Source: Aureococcus anophagefferens (lineage: Eukaryota; Sar; Pelagophyceae; Pelagomonadales; Pelagomonadaceae). From it: 31,644 bases of DNA. Position numbers and translations under genes: made by a program. Positions 7,177 to 16,410 of this stretch are shown here, one piece after another. Positions within the stretch are counted from its first letter, which is position 1, and every line of letters starts with the position of its first letter. Where the stretch lies: assembly GCF_000186865.1 (NCBI RefSeq), contig NW_008705575.1, forward strand, positions 49,012 through 80,655. The letters are read 5' to 3'. The notes beneath the pieces were generated by a model. The model was given only the letters and a program-made list of their open reading frames with translations. It made no database searches and had not been told where the DNA came from.

Positions 7177-9528
7177 CTAGAGCGCGGCCTCGAGCGCCGC
7201 GACGTCCGTGTTGCCGCCGCCCTTGGCGAAGGCGGCGCAGAGCGTGAGCATCTCGTGGTCGTTGAGCGCGGCCGCGAGGCCCAGCGTCGTGAGCGCGAGC
7301 TTGAAGGCGCCCTCGGGCATGAGCCCGGGCGGTAGGCCCGGCGGCGTCGCCTCCTTGAGCATGGCGACGACGTCGACGCCCGCGGCCGCCGCCGCGGCCG
7401 CGAGCTTCGGTACGACCTTGGCCGGGTCCGAGAAGGGGAACTCGTCGGCCATCTCGGCCATGGTCTTCAACGACGCGCCGTCGACCTCGATGACCTTCAT
7501 GACGTTGTGCGCGGAGAGCTTGACGAGCGCGCCTGGGCAGCAAAAGGGTGATTCAACGTCGCTTCAACGTGAGTGTTCCGCGCGCGCGCAAGCTTTTTAT
7601 TAGCATCCACGCTTCGAGACCGTTCCGAGAGATGATCGCTCGTCCAAAAATCAGCCGAAACGAGTGGAAATCGGCCGAGATATGAGCCTTTGAAGTTGGG
7701 AATTTCGCTCTCTTTTGCTGCCCTGGAGCGCGCCGAGGTAAAAGTCCGTGGGCGAGAAGTAGCGCATCGCGCCGCTCCCGGCCTCGTCGGGGACCTTGTA
7801 CTTGCCCCGCTTGAGGAAGGCGCCGCCGATGACGCCCGAGTTGTTGACGTGCTCCTCGAAGATGGACAGCGTGTTGTCCGGGAGGAAGTACGTGAGGATG
7901 AACGTGCGCCGCGGCTCCTCGATCGCGTTCGCCGACGCGTGGCTCCGGGGCTTCGTCGTGCCGTCGGGCCGCACGGGCACGAGGCGGCAGCGGATCGTCT
8001 TGTCCTGGACCTTGAGCTCGCGGTCCCAGTCGCACTGCTTGCCGCTGTAGCCGTGCATCGTCGACGTCGCGTAGCCGTGCTCCTCGTCGCAGAACGCGGA
8101 CGCGGTGAACGACGGCGCGCCGTCGTCGACGGGCTTCTTCGGCGACTTCTTCGCCGCGCCGCCGCGCGACGGCGGCGGCTTGGGCGCGTGCTGCGACGGG
8201 GGCTGGACGACGCCGAGCGCCTCGCGGTACCAGTTCCGCGTGAACTGCGTGCAGTCGACGAGCTTCAAAATCCGGTTGTAGACGTTGATCGTCGCGCCGA
8301 TCTTCAAGTCCTCCGCCGCCGCGTGGCGCGGCGGCGCGCCGCGCTGGATCGCGTCCCAGTTCAGGGGCAGGGGCTGGCGGCGGAGGAGGTGGGGGAAGCG
8401 GTCGAAGCCCGGCTGCGGCGACGTGCAGAGCTCCGCGCACGAGTCGCTCAGGTAGAAGCAGAGCTTGTACTCGTGCTGCTGGCCGCCGGGCGACGGGTCG
8501 TCCCAGGTCACGACGAACTTGAGGACCTCCCCCTCGTGGCTGAAGAACTGGCGCTCCTTGTTCATCTGCTGCTTCCGGACGCCCGCCTCCGGGCTTTTCC
8601 GGAAGACCTCGAAGCCGCCGCCCTTGCCGTAGGCGACGCCGCCCGCGGCCTTGCCCAGGCCCGTGGCGTGCTCCGCGTGGTACTCGCGGGGCGTCGCCAC
8701 GGGGTAGTCCACGGCCGGCGGCTGCGTCTTGCCGAAGACGCGCGCGTACCAGTCGCGCGTGAACCCGTCCGCGTCGACGAGGTAGAACGTCTGCCCGAGG
8801 AAGACGAGCTCCCCGCCGACCTCGAGCCCCTCGGGCCCCGCCGTCGACGGCGCGCCCAAACCCGGCGCGGGCTGCGTCTTCCAGCCCATGCCCGCGGCGC
8901 CGGGAGGCGCGCGGTTGAAGAAGCGCCCGCCGGCGACGCCGGAATTCGACGTCCGCTCCTCCAACACTTCCACGGTGCCGTCCTCCAAATGAAACAGCAC
9001 GAAGCACTTGCGCACCTGGACGCCCCGGTCGCTGGGCTTGCCGAGCTCGCCGGAGAAGGCCCACTCCGTCGACTCCGTGAAGTACGCCGCGAAGCGAAGC
9101 ACGCCCGGCCGCTCCATGGGGGCCAGCGAACTCGGCGCGAACGCGGCGGTAGCTTCCGACGTGAAGGCCGCGTCCTCGTCGACGGGGCCCCGGCCCGCGC
9201 TCCGGCTACCGGGCCGGCGCGGGGACCGCGAGCTCGGCCGCGGGCTCGAAGGCTTCGCGGGGGACGCCGCGGGGCTCGCGGGCCCGTCGCCGCCGGCCGC
9301 GGCGGACGCGCCCAGCAGGCTCGCGCAGCGCGGCGACCCCTTGGCCGTCGCCGCCCGGTTCTCGCCCCCGGACGGGTGCGCCATGGTCCACTCCTGGGCC
9401 AGCACCTGCGTCTTGTTGAAGCCCCCGGGCGTCGCCGCGCGCGAGTACCAGGCGTCGCCGCGCAGCGCCAGGCCGGGGAGCAGGGGCACCTCGACCTGCT
9501 GGCCCGTCGACGCGAAGACGTAGCGCAT
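7177..9528 (-). CDS. EFHC1: EFHC1/Rib72-like protein with three DM10 domains
   Basis: Two exons, 7734-9528 and 7177-7532, giving 716 residues. EFHC1/Rib72 proteins line the inside of ciliary doublet microtubules. Visible: an N-terminal LPLLPG motif; a Ser/Pro/Ala-rich insert (about 50-135); DM10-1 (about 141-265: LRFAAYFTES, VLEERTSNSGV, FYLVDADGFTRDWY); DM10-2 (about 325-460, ending KLVDCTQFTRNWYRE); DM10-3 (about 500-640: FEEHVNNSGVIGGAFLKR, FSPTDFYLGA). The intron splits DM10-3 exactly between FYLGA and LVKLSAHN; joining the exons restores the usual motif continuing into VIEVDG. The first exon ends with one base of a codon and the second begins with two, so the frame is kept. The 201-nt intron is introner B, with a GC donor. 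The C terminus is shorter and more Ala-rich than EF-hand ends of animal EFHC1. Confidence 0.88.
7533..7725 (+). mobile_element. Introner B in the EFHC1-like gene, antisense to the gene
   Basis: The target duplication GAGCGCGC is perfect (7525-7532 and 7726-7733). Terminal inverted repeats are GGGCAGCAAAAG and CTTTTGCTGCCC. The body matches introner A on the same DNA strand over nearly its whole length (TGATTCAACGTCGCTTCAAC near the left end, TTTGAAGTTGGGAATTTCGC near the right end). The host gene reads on the other strand, so the element is inverted relative to the transcript compared with A. The spliced intron is 7533-7733 with a GC donor from the target duplication and a CAG acceptor from the element. 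Confidence 0.92.
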
Positions 9529-9759
9529 GGTCGCCGGCGAGGGGTGAAAGGCGGCACAGCGGCGGGGCGCGGTCGCCGCTGCCGAAACCGACGGTCCGGG
9601 CTTCAGAGAGCAATCGTTTCAGTCGGTTTCAATCCATGTACAAAAAGGCACGGCACGGTCAACTCTGGCTTTCGTCGCCAAATGAGACTGGCAAATCAGC
9701 CGGGGCAATCCACAGCCCGGTCCCAGCACATCTGCTGCTCGCGGCGTGCCACCCACGCC
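9529..9759. promoter_or_regulatory. Shared divergent promoter region
   Basis: 231 nt between the ATGs of the EFHC1-like gene (minus) and the 9760 gene (plus). It is lower in GC in the middle (9606-9680). No TATA box or known element was recognised. Confidence 0.4.
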
Positions 9760-10569
9760 ATGTCCGAGCTCGCGGCGGCCGTGGCGTCGCTGGGCGTCGA
9801 CGACGAGGACCCGCGCATCGCGACGCTGCGGCCGGACGAGTTGGTCGCCTACGCGCTCGGCCGCAAGACTCTGCTGGGCATCCGCGGCAGCCGGCCCCGC
9901 CACTTCTTCGCGCACCTCGGGTTCAACCGCTTCGCGGCGACGGAGACGCCCGTGCCGGCGCGGGCGGAGGAGACGGAGACGCCGTCGCCGCTGTGGCTGC
10001 GCGAGCTCTGCTTCGACAGGAACAAGAAGCGACTCCGGCCCGCGAAGCCGGAGGACCTGCCGGCGTCCGAGCCGCTGCGCATCCTCGACGACGACGCGAC
10101 GCCCTTCGTCGCCTACGTCGACGCGAACGCCGCGGTCTACCGGCGGCCGCGGGACGGCTACCTCGACGCGCGCGACTGGACGGGCGAGTTCGCCGTCGAC
10201 CGGCTCTTCTATTCGGAGGTCGTCGCGGAGGTCGAGGCGCCCCGGCGCTGCTGGCCGGGCGAGGGCTGCCTCCTCATCGACGTCGAGGACGGCGTCTTCG
10301 TCTTCGTCGGCGGCGAGGTCTACGCCTTCCGCTCCGAGCCCGTCGAGGCCTTCCACTGCTCTCTCGGCGCGGGCGGCGGCGTCTACGCGCTCGCCGTCAC
10401 GGCGACGTCCTGCGTCTTCCTCCGGGACCGCGCCATGGCGAAGCGGAGCGACGTCGAGCCCCACCTCGGCGACGCGGGCTGGGCCGGCGCCTACGGCGTC
10501 CTCTACGACCGCAAGCCGCCCCGGAGCCCGCTCCGGGACGTGAAGCTCATCGCCGGGCGGGACGACTAA
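9760..10569 (+). CDS. Conserved-looking protein of unknown function
   Basis: A 269-residue single-exon protein starting MSELAAAVASLGVDDEDP. The N-terminal third is helical (RPDELVAYALGRKTLLGI, HFFAHLGFNRFAA). The C-terminal two thirds look beta-rich, with regularly spaced hydrophobic strands (PFVAYVDANAAVYRR, GCLLIDVEDGVFVFVGGEVY, GVYALAVTATSCVFLRD), resembling repeats of a beta-propeller or beta-sandwich, but no family could be named. There is no signal peptide or membrane helix. The frame stays open far upstream because of base composition, so the ATG at 9760, preceded by CCACGCC, is taken as the start. Its stop is 4 nt from the stop of the convergent racemase-like gene. Confidence 0.72.
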   Translation: MSELAAAVASLGVDDEDPRIATLRPDELVAYALGRKTLLGIRGSRPRHFFAHLGFNRFAATETPVPARAEETETPSPLWLRELCFDRNKKRLRPAKPEDLPASEPLRILDDDATPFVAYVDANAAVYRRPRDGYLDARDWTGEFAVDRLFYSEVVAEVEAPRRCWPGEGCLLIDVEDGVFVFVGGEVYAFRSEPVEAFHCSLGAGGGVYALAVTATSCVFLRDRAMAKRSDVEPHLGDAGWAGAYGVLYDRKPPRSPLRDVKLIAGRDD

Positions 10570-10573
10570 GTCC

Positions 10574-11365
10574 TTACTGCGAGGGCGGACCCGCGTGGAC
10601 CGCGTCGACGACCGCGGCCGCGACGAGCCGCGTCGGGTCGAGGAGGTCCACGGCGGGAACCTTTCGGTTCGCGGCCGCGCAGTACGCCGCAACGTCCACG
10701 AGAGGCAGCTCCGTGCACGCCAGGAGCACCGTCGCCGCGCCCGCCGCCGCCACGTCGTCCAGCAGCGCGACGAACGCCGCCGCCGTGTCCTCGCTCGCCG
10801 CGCCCTCCCGCTTCACGGCCCAGATCACCGCGCGGAGCGCGTCCTTTTGCGCGTCGGTGAGGCGCACGAGTTCGCAGCACAAGCCGAGCGCCGCGTAGGG
10901 CGACAGGTCCGGGTGCGTCGTCACGGGCCCGCCGAAGACGGCGACGGCGCCGCGGTTCAGGCACGCGGACGACGCCGCGGAGACCATGGACAACAGCTTG
11001 GACCGCGGCTGGTCGATGAGGTCGAGGAAGCCGAGCATCTCCGCCTCGAAGGCGTGGAGGGTGTTGCAGGCGACGACGACGACGTCGACGAGCGGCGCGA
11101 GCTCCTTCAGGGTCACGCACAGCGCCTTGAGCGTGCGGCGGAAGCCCTCGGAGCCCGGCGCGACGTCGCCGACGTCGCGCGGCCCGCCGACTCCGGAGAC
11201 GGACCAGAGGAGGACGTCGAGCGCGTCGCGATCCGTGGCGTAGGCCGCGCCGAGCCTCGCGCGGTGCGCCGCCTGCAGCTTGAGGAAGAGGTCCGCGCCG
11301 GCCTCGGGGCCCGAGCCGCCGATGATGCCCACGCGCGGCTTGCGGCGCGTCACCTGGGCGGCCAT
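10574..11365 (-). CDS. Aspartate/glutamate racemase family protein
   Basis: A 263-residue protein of the cofactor-independent Asp/Glu/hydantoin racemase family, which inverts amino-acid stereochemistry with a pair of cysteines. The N-terminal motif GIIGGSGPEAG (about 13-23) is diagnostic. Both catalytic cysteine motifs are present: VVVACNTLH (Cys100) and LLACTELPLV (Cys217). The length matches bacterial aspartate racemases. No targeting signal is obvious. The substrate is inferred as aspartate or a related amino acid. The family is mainly bacterial, so a transferred origin is possible; codon use does not look different from the neighbours. It is convergent with the 9760 gene and divergent from the 11538 gene. 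Confidence 0.87.
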   Translation of the reverse strand: MAAQVTRRKPRVGIIGGSGPEAGADLFLKLQAAHRARLGAAYATDRDALDVLLWSVSGVGGPRDVGDVAPGSEGFRRTLKALCVTLKELAPLVDVVVVACNTLHAFEAEMLGFLDLIDQPRSKLLSMVSAASSACLNRGAVAVFGGPVTTHPDLSPYAALGLCCELVRLTDAQKDALRAVIWAVKREGAASEDTAAAFVALLDDVAAAGAATVLLACTELPLVDVAAYCAAANRKVPAVDLLDPTRLVAAAVVDAVHAGPPSQ

Positions 11366-11537
11366 TGCGTTTGCGGTTGCAGAGGGCTAGCGGTTTTGCA
11401 GCGGCAGCGACTCAGTGGCAGCGACTCAATGCTCGTCCATGCCCTCAAAGACAGCAGCACCAAAACAGCACCAAAAACATTTGTTTGCCACAAGCGACAT
11501 GGCGAGCGCCTAGCCTGTGTCCGTACACAAAACGGCC
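11366..11537. promoter_or_regulatory. Divergent promoter region with short direct repeats
   Basis: 172 nt between divergent ATGs. GGCAGCGACTCA occurs twice (11403-11414 and 11417-11428), followed by a second pair around AGCACCAAAA (near 11456 and 11467). These could be paired regulatory sites or simple slippage products. Confidence 0.4.
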
Positions 11538-13428
11538 ATGAGCAGCCTGAGCTCGTCCTACGCCAAGTGGGACGCCATGGACGTGAGCGACGACGAGGAG
11601 CAGCGGTGGCAGCCGCCGCGCGACATCGACGTGCCCCTGAACATCACCGACGACGACCTCGCGACGCCCCAGTTCGCGAGCCCCGAGGACGCGGCGCAGG
11701 AGGCGGCGCGCGTCAAGGCCATGAGCGACGGCGACCGCGCGAACTGGCGCGCCGCCGGCTGGCTCCACTCCCGGGCCGGCGACGCCGACGAGGCCGGCGA
11801 GTGCGCGCGGCGGAGCGCGGTCCACCGCTGTGCCGAAAAAAGCAGACTTCAAACCTCTCCAGCTCGGTCAAATCGAAGTCGATTCGGCTGATTTTTGGAC
11901 GATTCGATTGCTCTCGGCGGGCTCTCTACGTCGAAACTGTCGAATACGCTCACATCGAAGTCGGGTTACAGATTTGATTTCGGCCCAGGTGCACGACGAG
12001 CTCGAGTCCGTCGCGTCGGAGCGCGACTGGCAGGAGCGCTGGTCCTCCGACGGCGAGAAGCGGCGGCGCATCGTCGAGGCGCGGCTCCGGCGGACGCCGG
12101 CCATCGGCGCGGAGGTCAGGCTCCCGCCCTGCGCGGGCTTCGACTTCCCGAGCGCGCTCGAGATCCTGTGGTGCTGGGGCGAGGCCGTCTGCCTGTTCCA
12201 CGCCGCCGCGTCGACGGCGCTGGGCGCGGCGAAGAAGCCCGGCGCGACGACGCTCGACGACCCGCACTGGAAGGTGAAGCTCGGCGGCTGGAGCCGGGAC
12301 GACGCGCTCGACGACTTAAGGCGCGACCTCGACGACCTGCGGGGCGACGTCGCGGGCCCGGACGAGGACTGGGTCAACGCCGACGCGCGCCGGCGGCGGG
12401 GCGTCCGCGCGAAACTCGACCCCGGCGCGGGCGCGGGCGCGGAGACCTGGCGGGACTGGGTCGCGCTCTGCTCGAAACGCTACGCGCCCTTGGCCCTCCA
12501 CCTCCCTTCCGTCCTCTCCGCGGTCTTCGACGCGACGGACGCGGCCATCGACGCGGTCCTCGACAAGGACGGCGCCCTGCTCCTGAGCCAGCTCAGCGTG
12601 GGCCTCCAGTTCCTCGCGCGGCAGCTCGAGGGCGTCACCGTCGCGCTCTTCGTCGACGGGCCGGAGACGCTGCGGCGCCGCGTCGACGCGGGCGACTACG
12701 CGGCGTCGGCGTCGGCCTTCGCGGAGATGTGGGAGGCGACCTTCGAGCGGGGCGACGCGCCGAAGATCGTCGGCGGCGACGTCGAGCGCTGGGCCGCGCG
12801 CGTCTGGCCCTGGGACCTCGAGCCGGCCAAAGACGGCGGTTCCAGACGGACGCCGCGGCACCCGGACCTCGCGCGGTTCCGGGGCAACGCGCTCGTCGCG
12901 TGGTACCCGATCCGCGTGCTGAGCGACCGGTCGCCGACGACGCTCCGGGAGCTCGCGAAGCGGTCGTCGTCGTTCGCGGCCTTCGCCGTCGAAAGCCCCG
13001 GCGAGCGCCTCGCGAGCGACGACTTCGCGGTCGCGGACGACGGCCCGGCGCCGGACCACCTCGCGGCCGTGGACCCGCGGCGCGCGGCGAAGGGCGACTT
13101 CGACGTCGGCACGCACGTCGCGCTCTGCCGCCTGTCGCGCGCGGACCTGAACGGGCAGCGCGGCGTCGTCGAGCGGCGGGTCGCCGGCGGCCGCTGCGGC
13201 GTGCGGCTCCCGGGCCACCCGAAGCTGCTGGCCATCCGGGCCGCGAACCTCATCCCCCTGGCGGCGCCCGTCCCGCACCCGCCCCAGAAGCGGACGCCGC
13301 GGCCGGGCGGCGAGTCCACGGTGACCGTGTCCCTGCCGGGCTACGCCGGCGCGCCGCCGCCGGACGCGGCCCTCGTCGACGTGCCGTCGAAGAGCGCCGA
13401 CGCGTTCGCCCAGGAGGAAGGGCAGTAA
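11538..13428 (+). CDS. Spliced protein of unknown function with a C-terminal small beta-barrel-like motif
   Basis: Two exons, 11538-11819 and 11989-13428, giving 573 residues. The ATG at 11538 opens MSSLSSSYAKWDAMDVSDDEE. Exon 1 encodes an acidic, helical N terminus (ANWRAAGWLHSRAGD). Splicing at 11819/11989 joins ARRSA to VHDELES in frame. The middle is a helix-rich region (LEILWCWGEAVCLFHAAAST; HLPSVLSAVFDATDAAIDAV; LLLSQLSVGLQFLARQLEGV). Near the end, DVGTHVALCRLSRADLNGQR followed by a Val/Arg-rich strand and RAANLIPL resembles a small SH3-like barrel often seen next to MYND domains in algae, but no MYND cysteines are present. Function unknown. The stop is 28 nt from the convergent ferredoxin-like gene. 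Confidence 0.75.
11828..11988 (-). mobile_element. Introner C in the 11538 gene
   Basis: 161-bp element; the spliced intron is 11820-11988 with GT donor and CAG acceptor. Inverted ends are CTGTGCCGAAA on the left and TTTCGGCCCAG on the right (one mismatch). The flanking target copies, GTCCACCG and GTGCACGA, agree at only 5 of 8 positions, so this is probably an older insertion. It shares TTCAAACCTCTC and TTCGGCTGATTTTTGGACGA with introner D. The complement of that block matches the core of A and B, so it lies in the opposite orientation to A. Confidence 0.82.
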
Positions 13429-13456
13429 TGTCCACACGCGACACAAGGCGTTTTTT

Positions 13457-14146
13457 TTATGAGACGAGGCACGCGTCGAGCGCGTCCGCGACGTTGGCGG
13501 CCGCGGCGGCGTCCGCGTCCGCGACGCGCGCGAGGACGTCCGCGGCCGCGGCGCAGTCGCGCCGGTCCGCGTAGAGCCCCGCGAGGCGCCAGGCCACGGC
13601 GCCCAGGTCCGGGCAGCGGCGCCGGGCCTCGGCGAGCGCGGGCTCCATCGCCGCGCGCGCCGCGGCGTCGCTCAGGTCGTAGGCCCGCACGACCGCGGCA
13701 CCGTGCGCGCGCGGCGCCGCGGCGAACGCGTCGTCGGCGAGCGCGGCGCGGAATTGCGCCAGCGCGCCGCCGCGGTCGCGCCGCGCCAGGGCCTCGAGGC
13801 CGTCGAGGCGCGCGCAGGCGTCGACGGCCGCGTCGGTGATTTCGGCGTCGAGCTCGATTTCCAGCACGGCCGCCAACGTCGCGGGCGACGCGCCGGCGAC
13901 GTCGTAGACGCGATCCGACGGCCCCGCGACGGAGACGCGCCCCGCGCCGCATTTGCCGCGGCAGGCGCCCGCGCGTATGCCGACGGTCGGCCCGGCGAGG
14001 GCGCGCGCCGTTTCGAGGGTCCGCTGCGACAGGGCGTTCTTCGCGCAGGTTTTGCCGGCGCAGACCTCGAGCGACGGCGCGAGGCCATCGGCGAGGCCGA
14101 CGAGCAGGACGATGCAGGCCGCGGTTGTCGTCGGGCGGCCGCGCAT
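13457..14146 (-). CDS. Thioredoxin-fold [2Fe-2S] ferredoxin-like protein with N-terminal targeting signal
   Basis: A 229-residue protein. Residues 1-23 are a short basic start plus a hydrophobic core (AACIVLLVGLADGLA), a likely signal peptide for secretion or, in an alga with a secondary plastid, the first half of a plastid-targeting leader. Four cysteines follow the thioredoxin-like ferredoxin pattern: Cys29-x4-Cys34 (VCAGKTCAK) and Cys62-x3-Cys66 (GACRGKCGAG), expected to bind a [2Fe-2S] cluster. The C-terminal half is Ala-rich and helical, resembling degenerate TPR helices (AVAWRLAGLYADRRDCAAAADVL). The ATG at 14144-14146 is preferred over an upstream ATG at 14387-14389, because the upstream extension is basic low-complexity and would bury the signal peptide. 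Electron-transfer partner unknown. Confidence 0.72.
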   Translation of the reverse strand: MRGRPTTTAACIVLLVGLADGLAPSLEVCAGKTCAKNALSQRTLETARALAGPTVGIRAGACRGKCGAGRVSVAGPSDRVYDVAGASPATLAAVLEIELDAEITDAAVDACARLDGLEALARRDRGGALAQFRAALADDAFAAAPRAHGAAVVRAYDLSDAAARAAMEPALAEARRRCPDLGAVAWRLAGLYADRRDCAAAADVLARVADADAAAAANVADALDACLVS

Positions 14147-14623
14147 TGCGAAGATCGAGGTTTCAGGGGGCTTCTTCACTGCATCGACTTCAACTTGAAG
14201 TTCATCAGCGCCTTCCCGGCGCCGCTCGAGGAGGAGCTTTAAGGCTGGATTCCACTGCAGCAGCCGCCGCCGCCGCGCGCGGGCTGTTCCAAACGCGTGT
14301 GGCGAAACTAGCGACTTCATGGGTACTGGACGTCGCGGTGGCCCGACGCGGCGCGCGTTCGATCTTCGCAGCGATTTTCGCCACGGCAAGTTGCGCGCCG
14401 CGAAACCACCGCCGCCCCGCCATCGCGAGCCGCGAACAACCCTGGCGCCTGGGGCAGTGCTTGAGCAAGCCGCGATGGCGGCGAGATGCCCGCGTGTTGC
14501 ACCAAACAGGCGTCAAACAAGCCAAAGGAGTAGAAAGCCAGTGGCAGTGGCAATTCATACTAACAATCACTGCACCAACGTGAGGCTGGCTGTCGCGCGA
14601 ACTATAAAGCCACAACGACCACC
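14147..14623. other. Intergenic region, divergent promoters, no gene seen
   Basis: 477 nt between divergent ATGs. Frames across it are open by composition only. ACTATAAAG at 14601-14609 looks TATA-like but is only about 15 nt from the ATG of the DUF2470 gene, too close for a classical TATA box. Nothing else recognisable. Confidence 0.5.
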
Positions 14624-15235
14624 ATGGCCGCCGAGACCGACGAGTTCGCCAAGAGCAGCGACCGCATCTGCACGCACATGAACGACGACCACGCCGCGAG
14701 CGTGCTGGGCATGGCCATGATGGTCTGGCCCAAGGCGCGGCGCGCGCGCATGGTCGCCCTCAAGGCCGACGCCGTGGTCCTCGCGGCGGCGGACGCGGAC
14801 GGGGCGTCGACGCGGTCGCTGTCCCTGCCGCTGGACCCGCCGCTGGCGTCGCCCGGCGACGCGCGCCCGCGCCTCGTCGAGATCCACAAAGTCGCGCTGT
14901 CGCCGGCGCTCGACATGCCGCTGGCCGGCGTCCTCGCGGCGCTCATGGCCGTGCTCTTCGCCGCCGCCTTCACCGACTACCTCCCCGCCGTCACCGCGTT
15001 CTTCGCAGTCGCGTTCCCGGACGGCGACTGCGTCCGGAAGCTCGTCTACTTCACGTGCGCCGTGCACAGTCTGGAGGCGCTCTACGCGGCCTACCTCGCG
15101 CGGTCGCTCAAGCTCGGCTTCAGCGCCTGCGCGGGCTGGGGCCTCGCGGCGCTCGCCGTCGGCGTCGGCGCCCTGAACCGCATCGTGCCCCTCGCGAACG
15201 CGAAGACGCTCCCCAAGGCGGCCAAGCTCGACTAA
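14624..15235 (+). CDS. DUF2470 domain protein with C-terminal membrane helices
   Basis: A 203-residue protein with a start in near-ideal context (CCACCATGG). Residues about 10-90 form a DUF2470 domain, recognised by ICTHMNDDHAASVLGMA. In better-known proteins this domain is attached to FMN-binding split-barrel modules linked to haem metabolism; that role is an inference here. From about residue 95 there are three or four hydrophobic segments: LAGVLAALMAVLFAAAF, AVTAFFAVAF, LVYFTCAVHSLEALYAAYLA and ACAGWGLAALAVGVGAL. The domain plus membrane tail organisation is known from fungal and algal proteins. The stop at 15233-15235 directly abuts the stop of the convergent Las1 gene with no base between. 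Confidence 0.82.
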   Translation: MAAETDEFAKSSDRICTHMNDDHAASVLGMAMMVWPKARRARMVALKADAVVLAAADADGASTRSLSLPLDPPLASPGDARPRLVEIHKVALSPALDMPLAGVLAALMAVLFAAAFTDYLPAVTAFFAVAFPDGDCVRKLVYFTCAVHSLEALYAAYLARSLKLGFSACAGWGLAALAVGVGALNRIVPLANAKTLPKAAKLD

Positions 15236-16243
15236 TCAGCGCCAGAGCGCGTCGGGTTTTCGCCGCTTCGCCGCGCGCGCCGCGAGCGTCTCCAAATCCG
15301 GGAGGTCCCCGGCGGCGGCGGCGCCGCGCTTCCGGGACGACGCGCGCGCGACGGCCGCCGCCAACGCCGGCGCGTCGGCGGCGACGGCGCGGCGCCAGAG
15401 GCCGTCGAGGTCGACGGCCGCGGCCGCGAGCGCCGCGGGGAGGTCGTCGGCCTCGCCGACGCCGCGCCACTTGCGCGAGAGGAGCAGCGGGAGCCAGACG
15501 TCCGCCGCGCGCGCGGCGCGCGGCCCGCGGTCCGCGCGGCCCGCGAGGCCCGCCGCGAGGGCGCCGTCGAGGGGCGGCCAGAGCGCGCCGGCGGCCCGGA
15601 GCAGCGGCGCCGCGGCCTTGCGGTCGCCGCTCAACAGCCGCGGGTGGTCCAGGAGCGCGGGCACGAGCGCGTGGCCTAGCGTCGCCGGCGGGAAACTCGC
15701 GAGGTCGTCGGCGAGCTTCTTCGGGAGGCCGCCGCCCCGCCGCCGCTTCTCTTTGAGGCACGCGTCGATGAGCGCGTCGGCCCGGCGCCGCAGCGCGTCG
15801 AGCTTCCGCCGCTGCGGCGCCCAGTACTCGTCGTAGAAGTAGGCCGCGAGCGCCGCGCGCGCGCTGCCGAGGACGCGCGCGCTCGGCAGGGCGTTGTGCG
15901 TCGCCGCGTGGCGCACGTCGACGAGCCAGCCGGGCAGGCCGCGCTGCTCCGCGAGGGCCGCGACGGACACGGCCTGCTGCCGCGTCTGCCCGGCGTCGAC
16001 CAAACCGTTGACGCACCGCACGACGAGCATCGACGACGCGAGGCGATCGCCGGGGCCGAAGGCCGCCGCGGCGAGGGCCGCGCTCGACTCCACGGCGTGG
16101 GGCACGCCGCCGCGGAGCTGCCAGCTCGCGACGCGGGCCACGCCGGCGGCCACCGACGGCGCGTCGCTCCCGTGGAGGGCCTCGCAGACCCAGACCCACT
16201 CGTCCCAGTCCGCCCAGGGCACGACGCGCGGGACCTGCGCCAT
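15236..16243 (-). CDS. LAS1: Las1-like HEPN endoribonuclease (ITS2 processing)
   Basis: A 335-residue protein. Las1 is the nuclease that, with Grc3, cuts ITS2 during large-subunit rRNA maturation in the nucleus. The N-terminal HEPN domain shows VPWADWDEWVWV at residues 8-19, SSMLVVRCVNGLVDAGQ, and the catalytic motif DVRHAATHNALPS, where Arg111-x4-His116 is the HEPN RNase signature, followed by FYDEYW. The C-terminal half is Ala/Leu-rich helices ending in a basic segment (ARAAKRRKPDALWR) that may be a nuclear localisation signal. The ATG at 16241-16243 directly precedes AQVPRVVPW, the usual start of the domain; upstream in-frame sequence is low-complexity and crosses a 28-bp duplication that is not a multiple of three. 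Confidence 0.86.
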   Translation of the reverse strand: MAQVPRVVPWADWDEWVWVCEALHGSDAPSVAAGVARVASWQLRGGVPHAVESSAALAAAAFGPGDRLASSMLVVRCVNGLVDAGQTRQQAVSVAALAEQRGLPGWLVDVRHAATHNALPSARVLGSARAALAAYFYDEYWAPQRRKLDALRRRADALIDACLKEKRRRGGGLPKKLADDLASFPPATLGHALVPALLDHPRLLSGDRKAAAPLLRAAGALWPPLDGALAAGLAGRADRGPRAARAADVWLPLLLSRKWRGVGEADDLPAALAAAAVDLDGLWRRAVAADAPALAAAVARASSRKRGAAAAGDLPDLETLAARAAKRRKPDALWR

Positions 16244-16260
16244 CGCAGACTGGGGCGATG

Positions 16261-16314
16261 GAGCAGCTGGGTCAGGCGCGGAGGCTTGGAGCAGCTGGGT
16301 CAGGCGCGGAGGCT
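16261..16314. repeat. 28-bp direct repeat, two units
   Basis: GAGCAGCTGGGTCAGGCGCG and the following GAGGCT occur at 16261-16286 and again at 16289-16314. They lie in the presumed 5' leader of the Las1 gene. The unit length is not a multiple of three, which argues against coding. Confidence 0.85.
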
Positions 16315-16410
16315 GGGCGATGGCCAAGTCGGGCCGCACAGCCTTCGCTCGACAGCGCTCCGTCAACATGAAGTCTCGAACGCACGGTGAAGCGGACGCG
16401 TACTCGGCGA

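Noticed and set aside
7690..9759. Very long open frame on the plus strand antisense to the EFHC1-like gene
   Set aside because: GC-rich third positions keep antisense frames open. The translation is Arg/Ala-rich low complexity, whereas the minus strand gives clear DM10 domains. Only the part from 9760 on is accepted as a gene.
13457..14389. Longer version of the ferredoxin-like protein starting at 14389
   Set aside because: The extra 81 residues are basic low complexity and would place the hydrophobic signal segment internally. The ATG at 14146 sits directly before that signal.
14601..14609. TATA box for the DUF2470 gene
   Set aside because: ACTATAAAG lies about 15 nt before the ATG; transcription would start inside the coding region.
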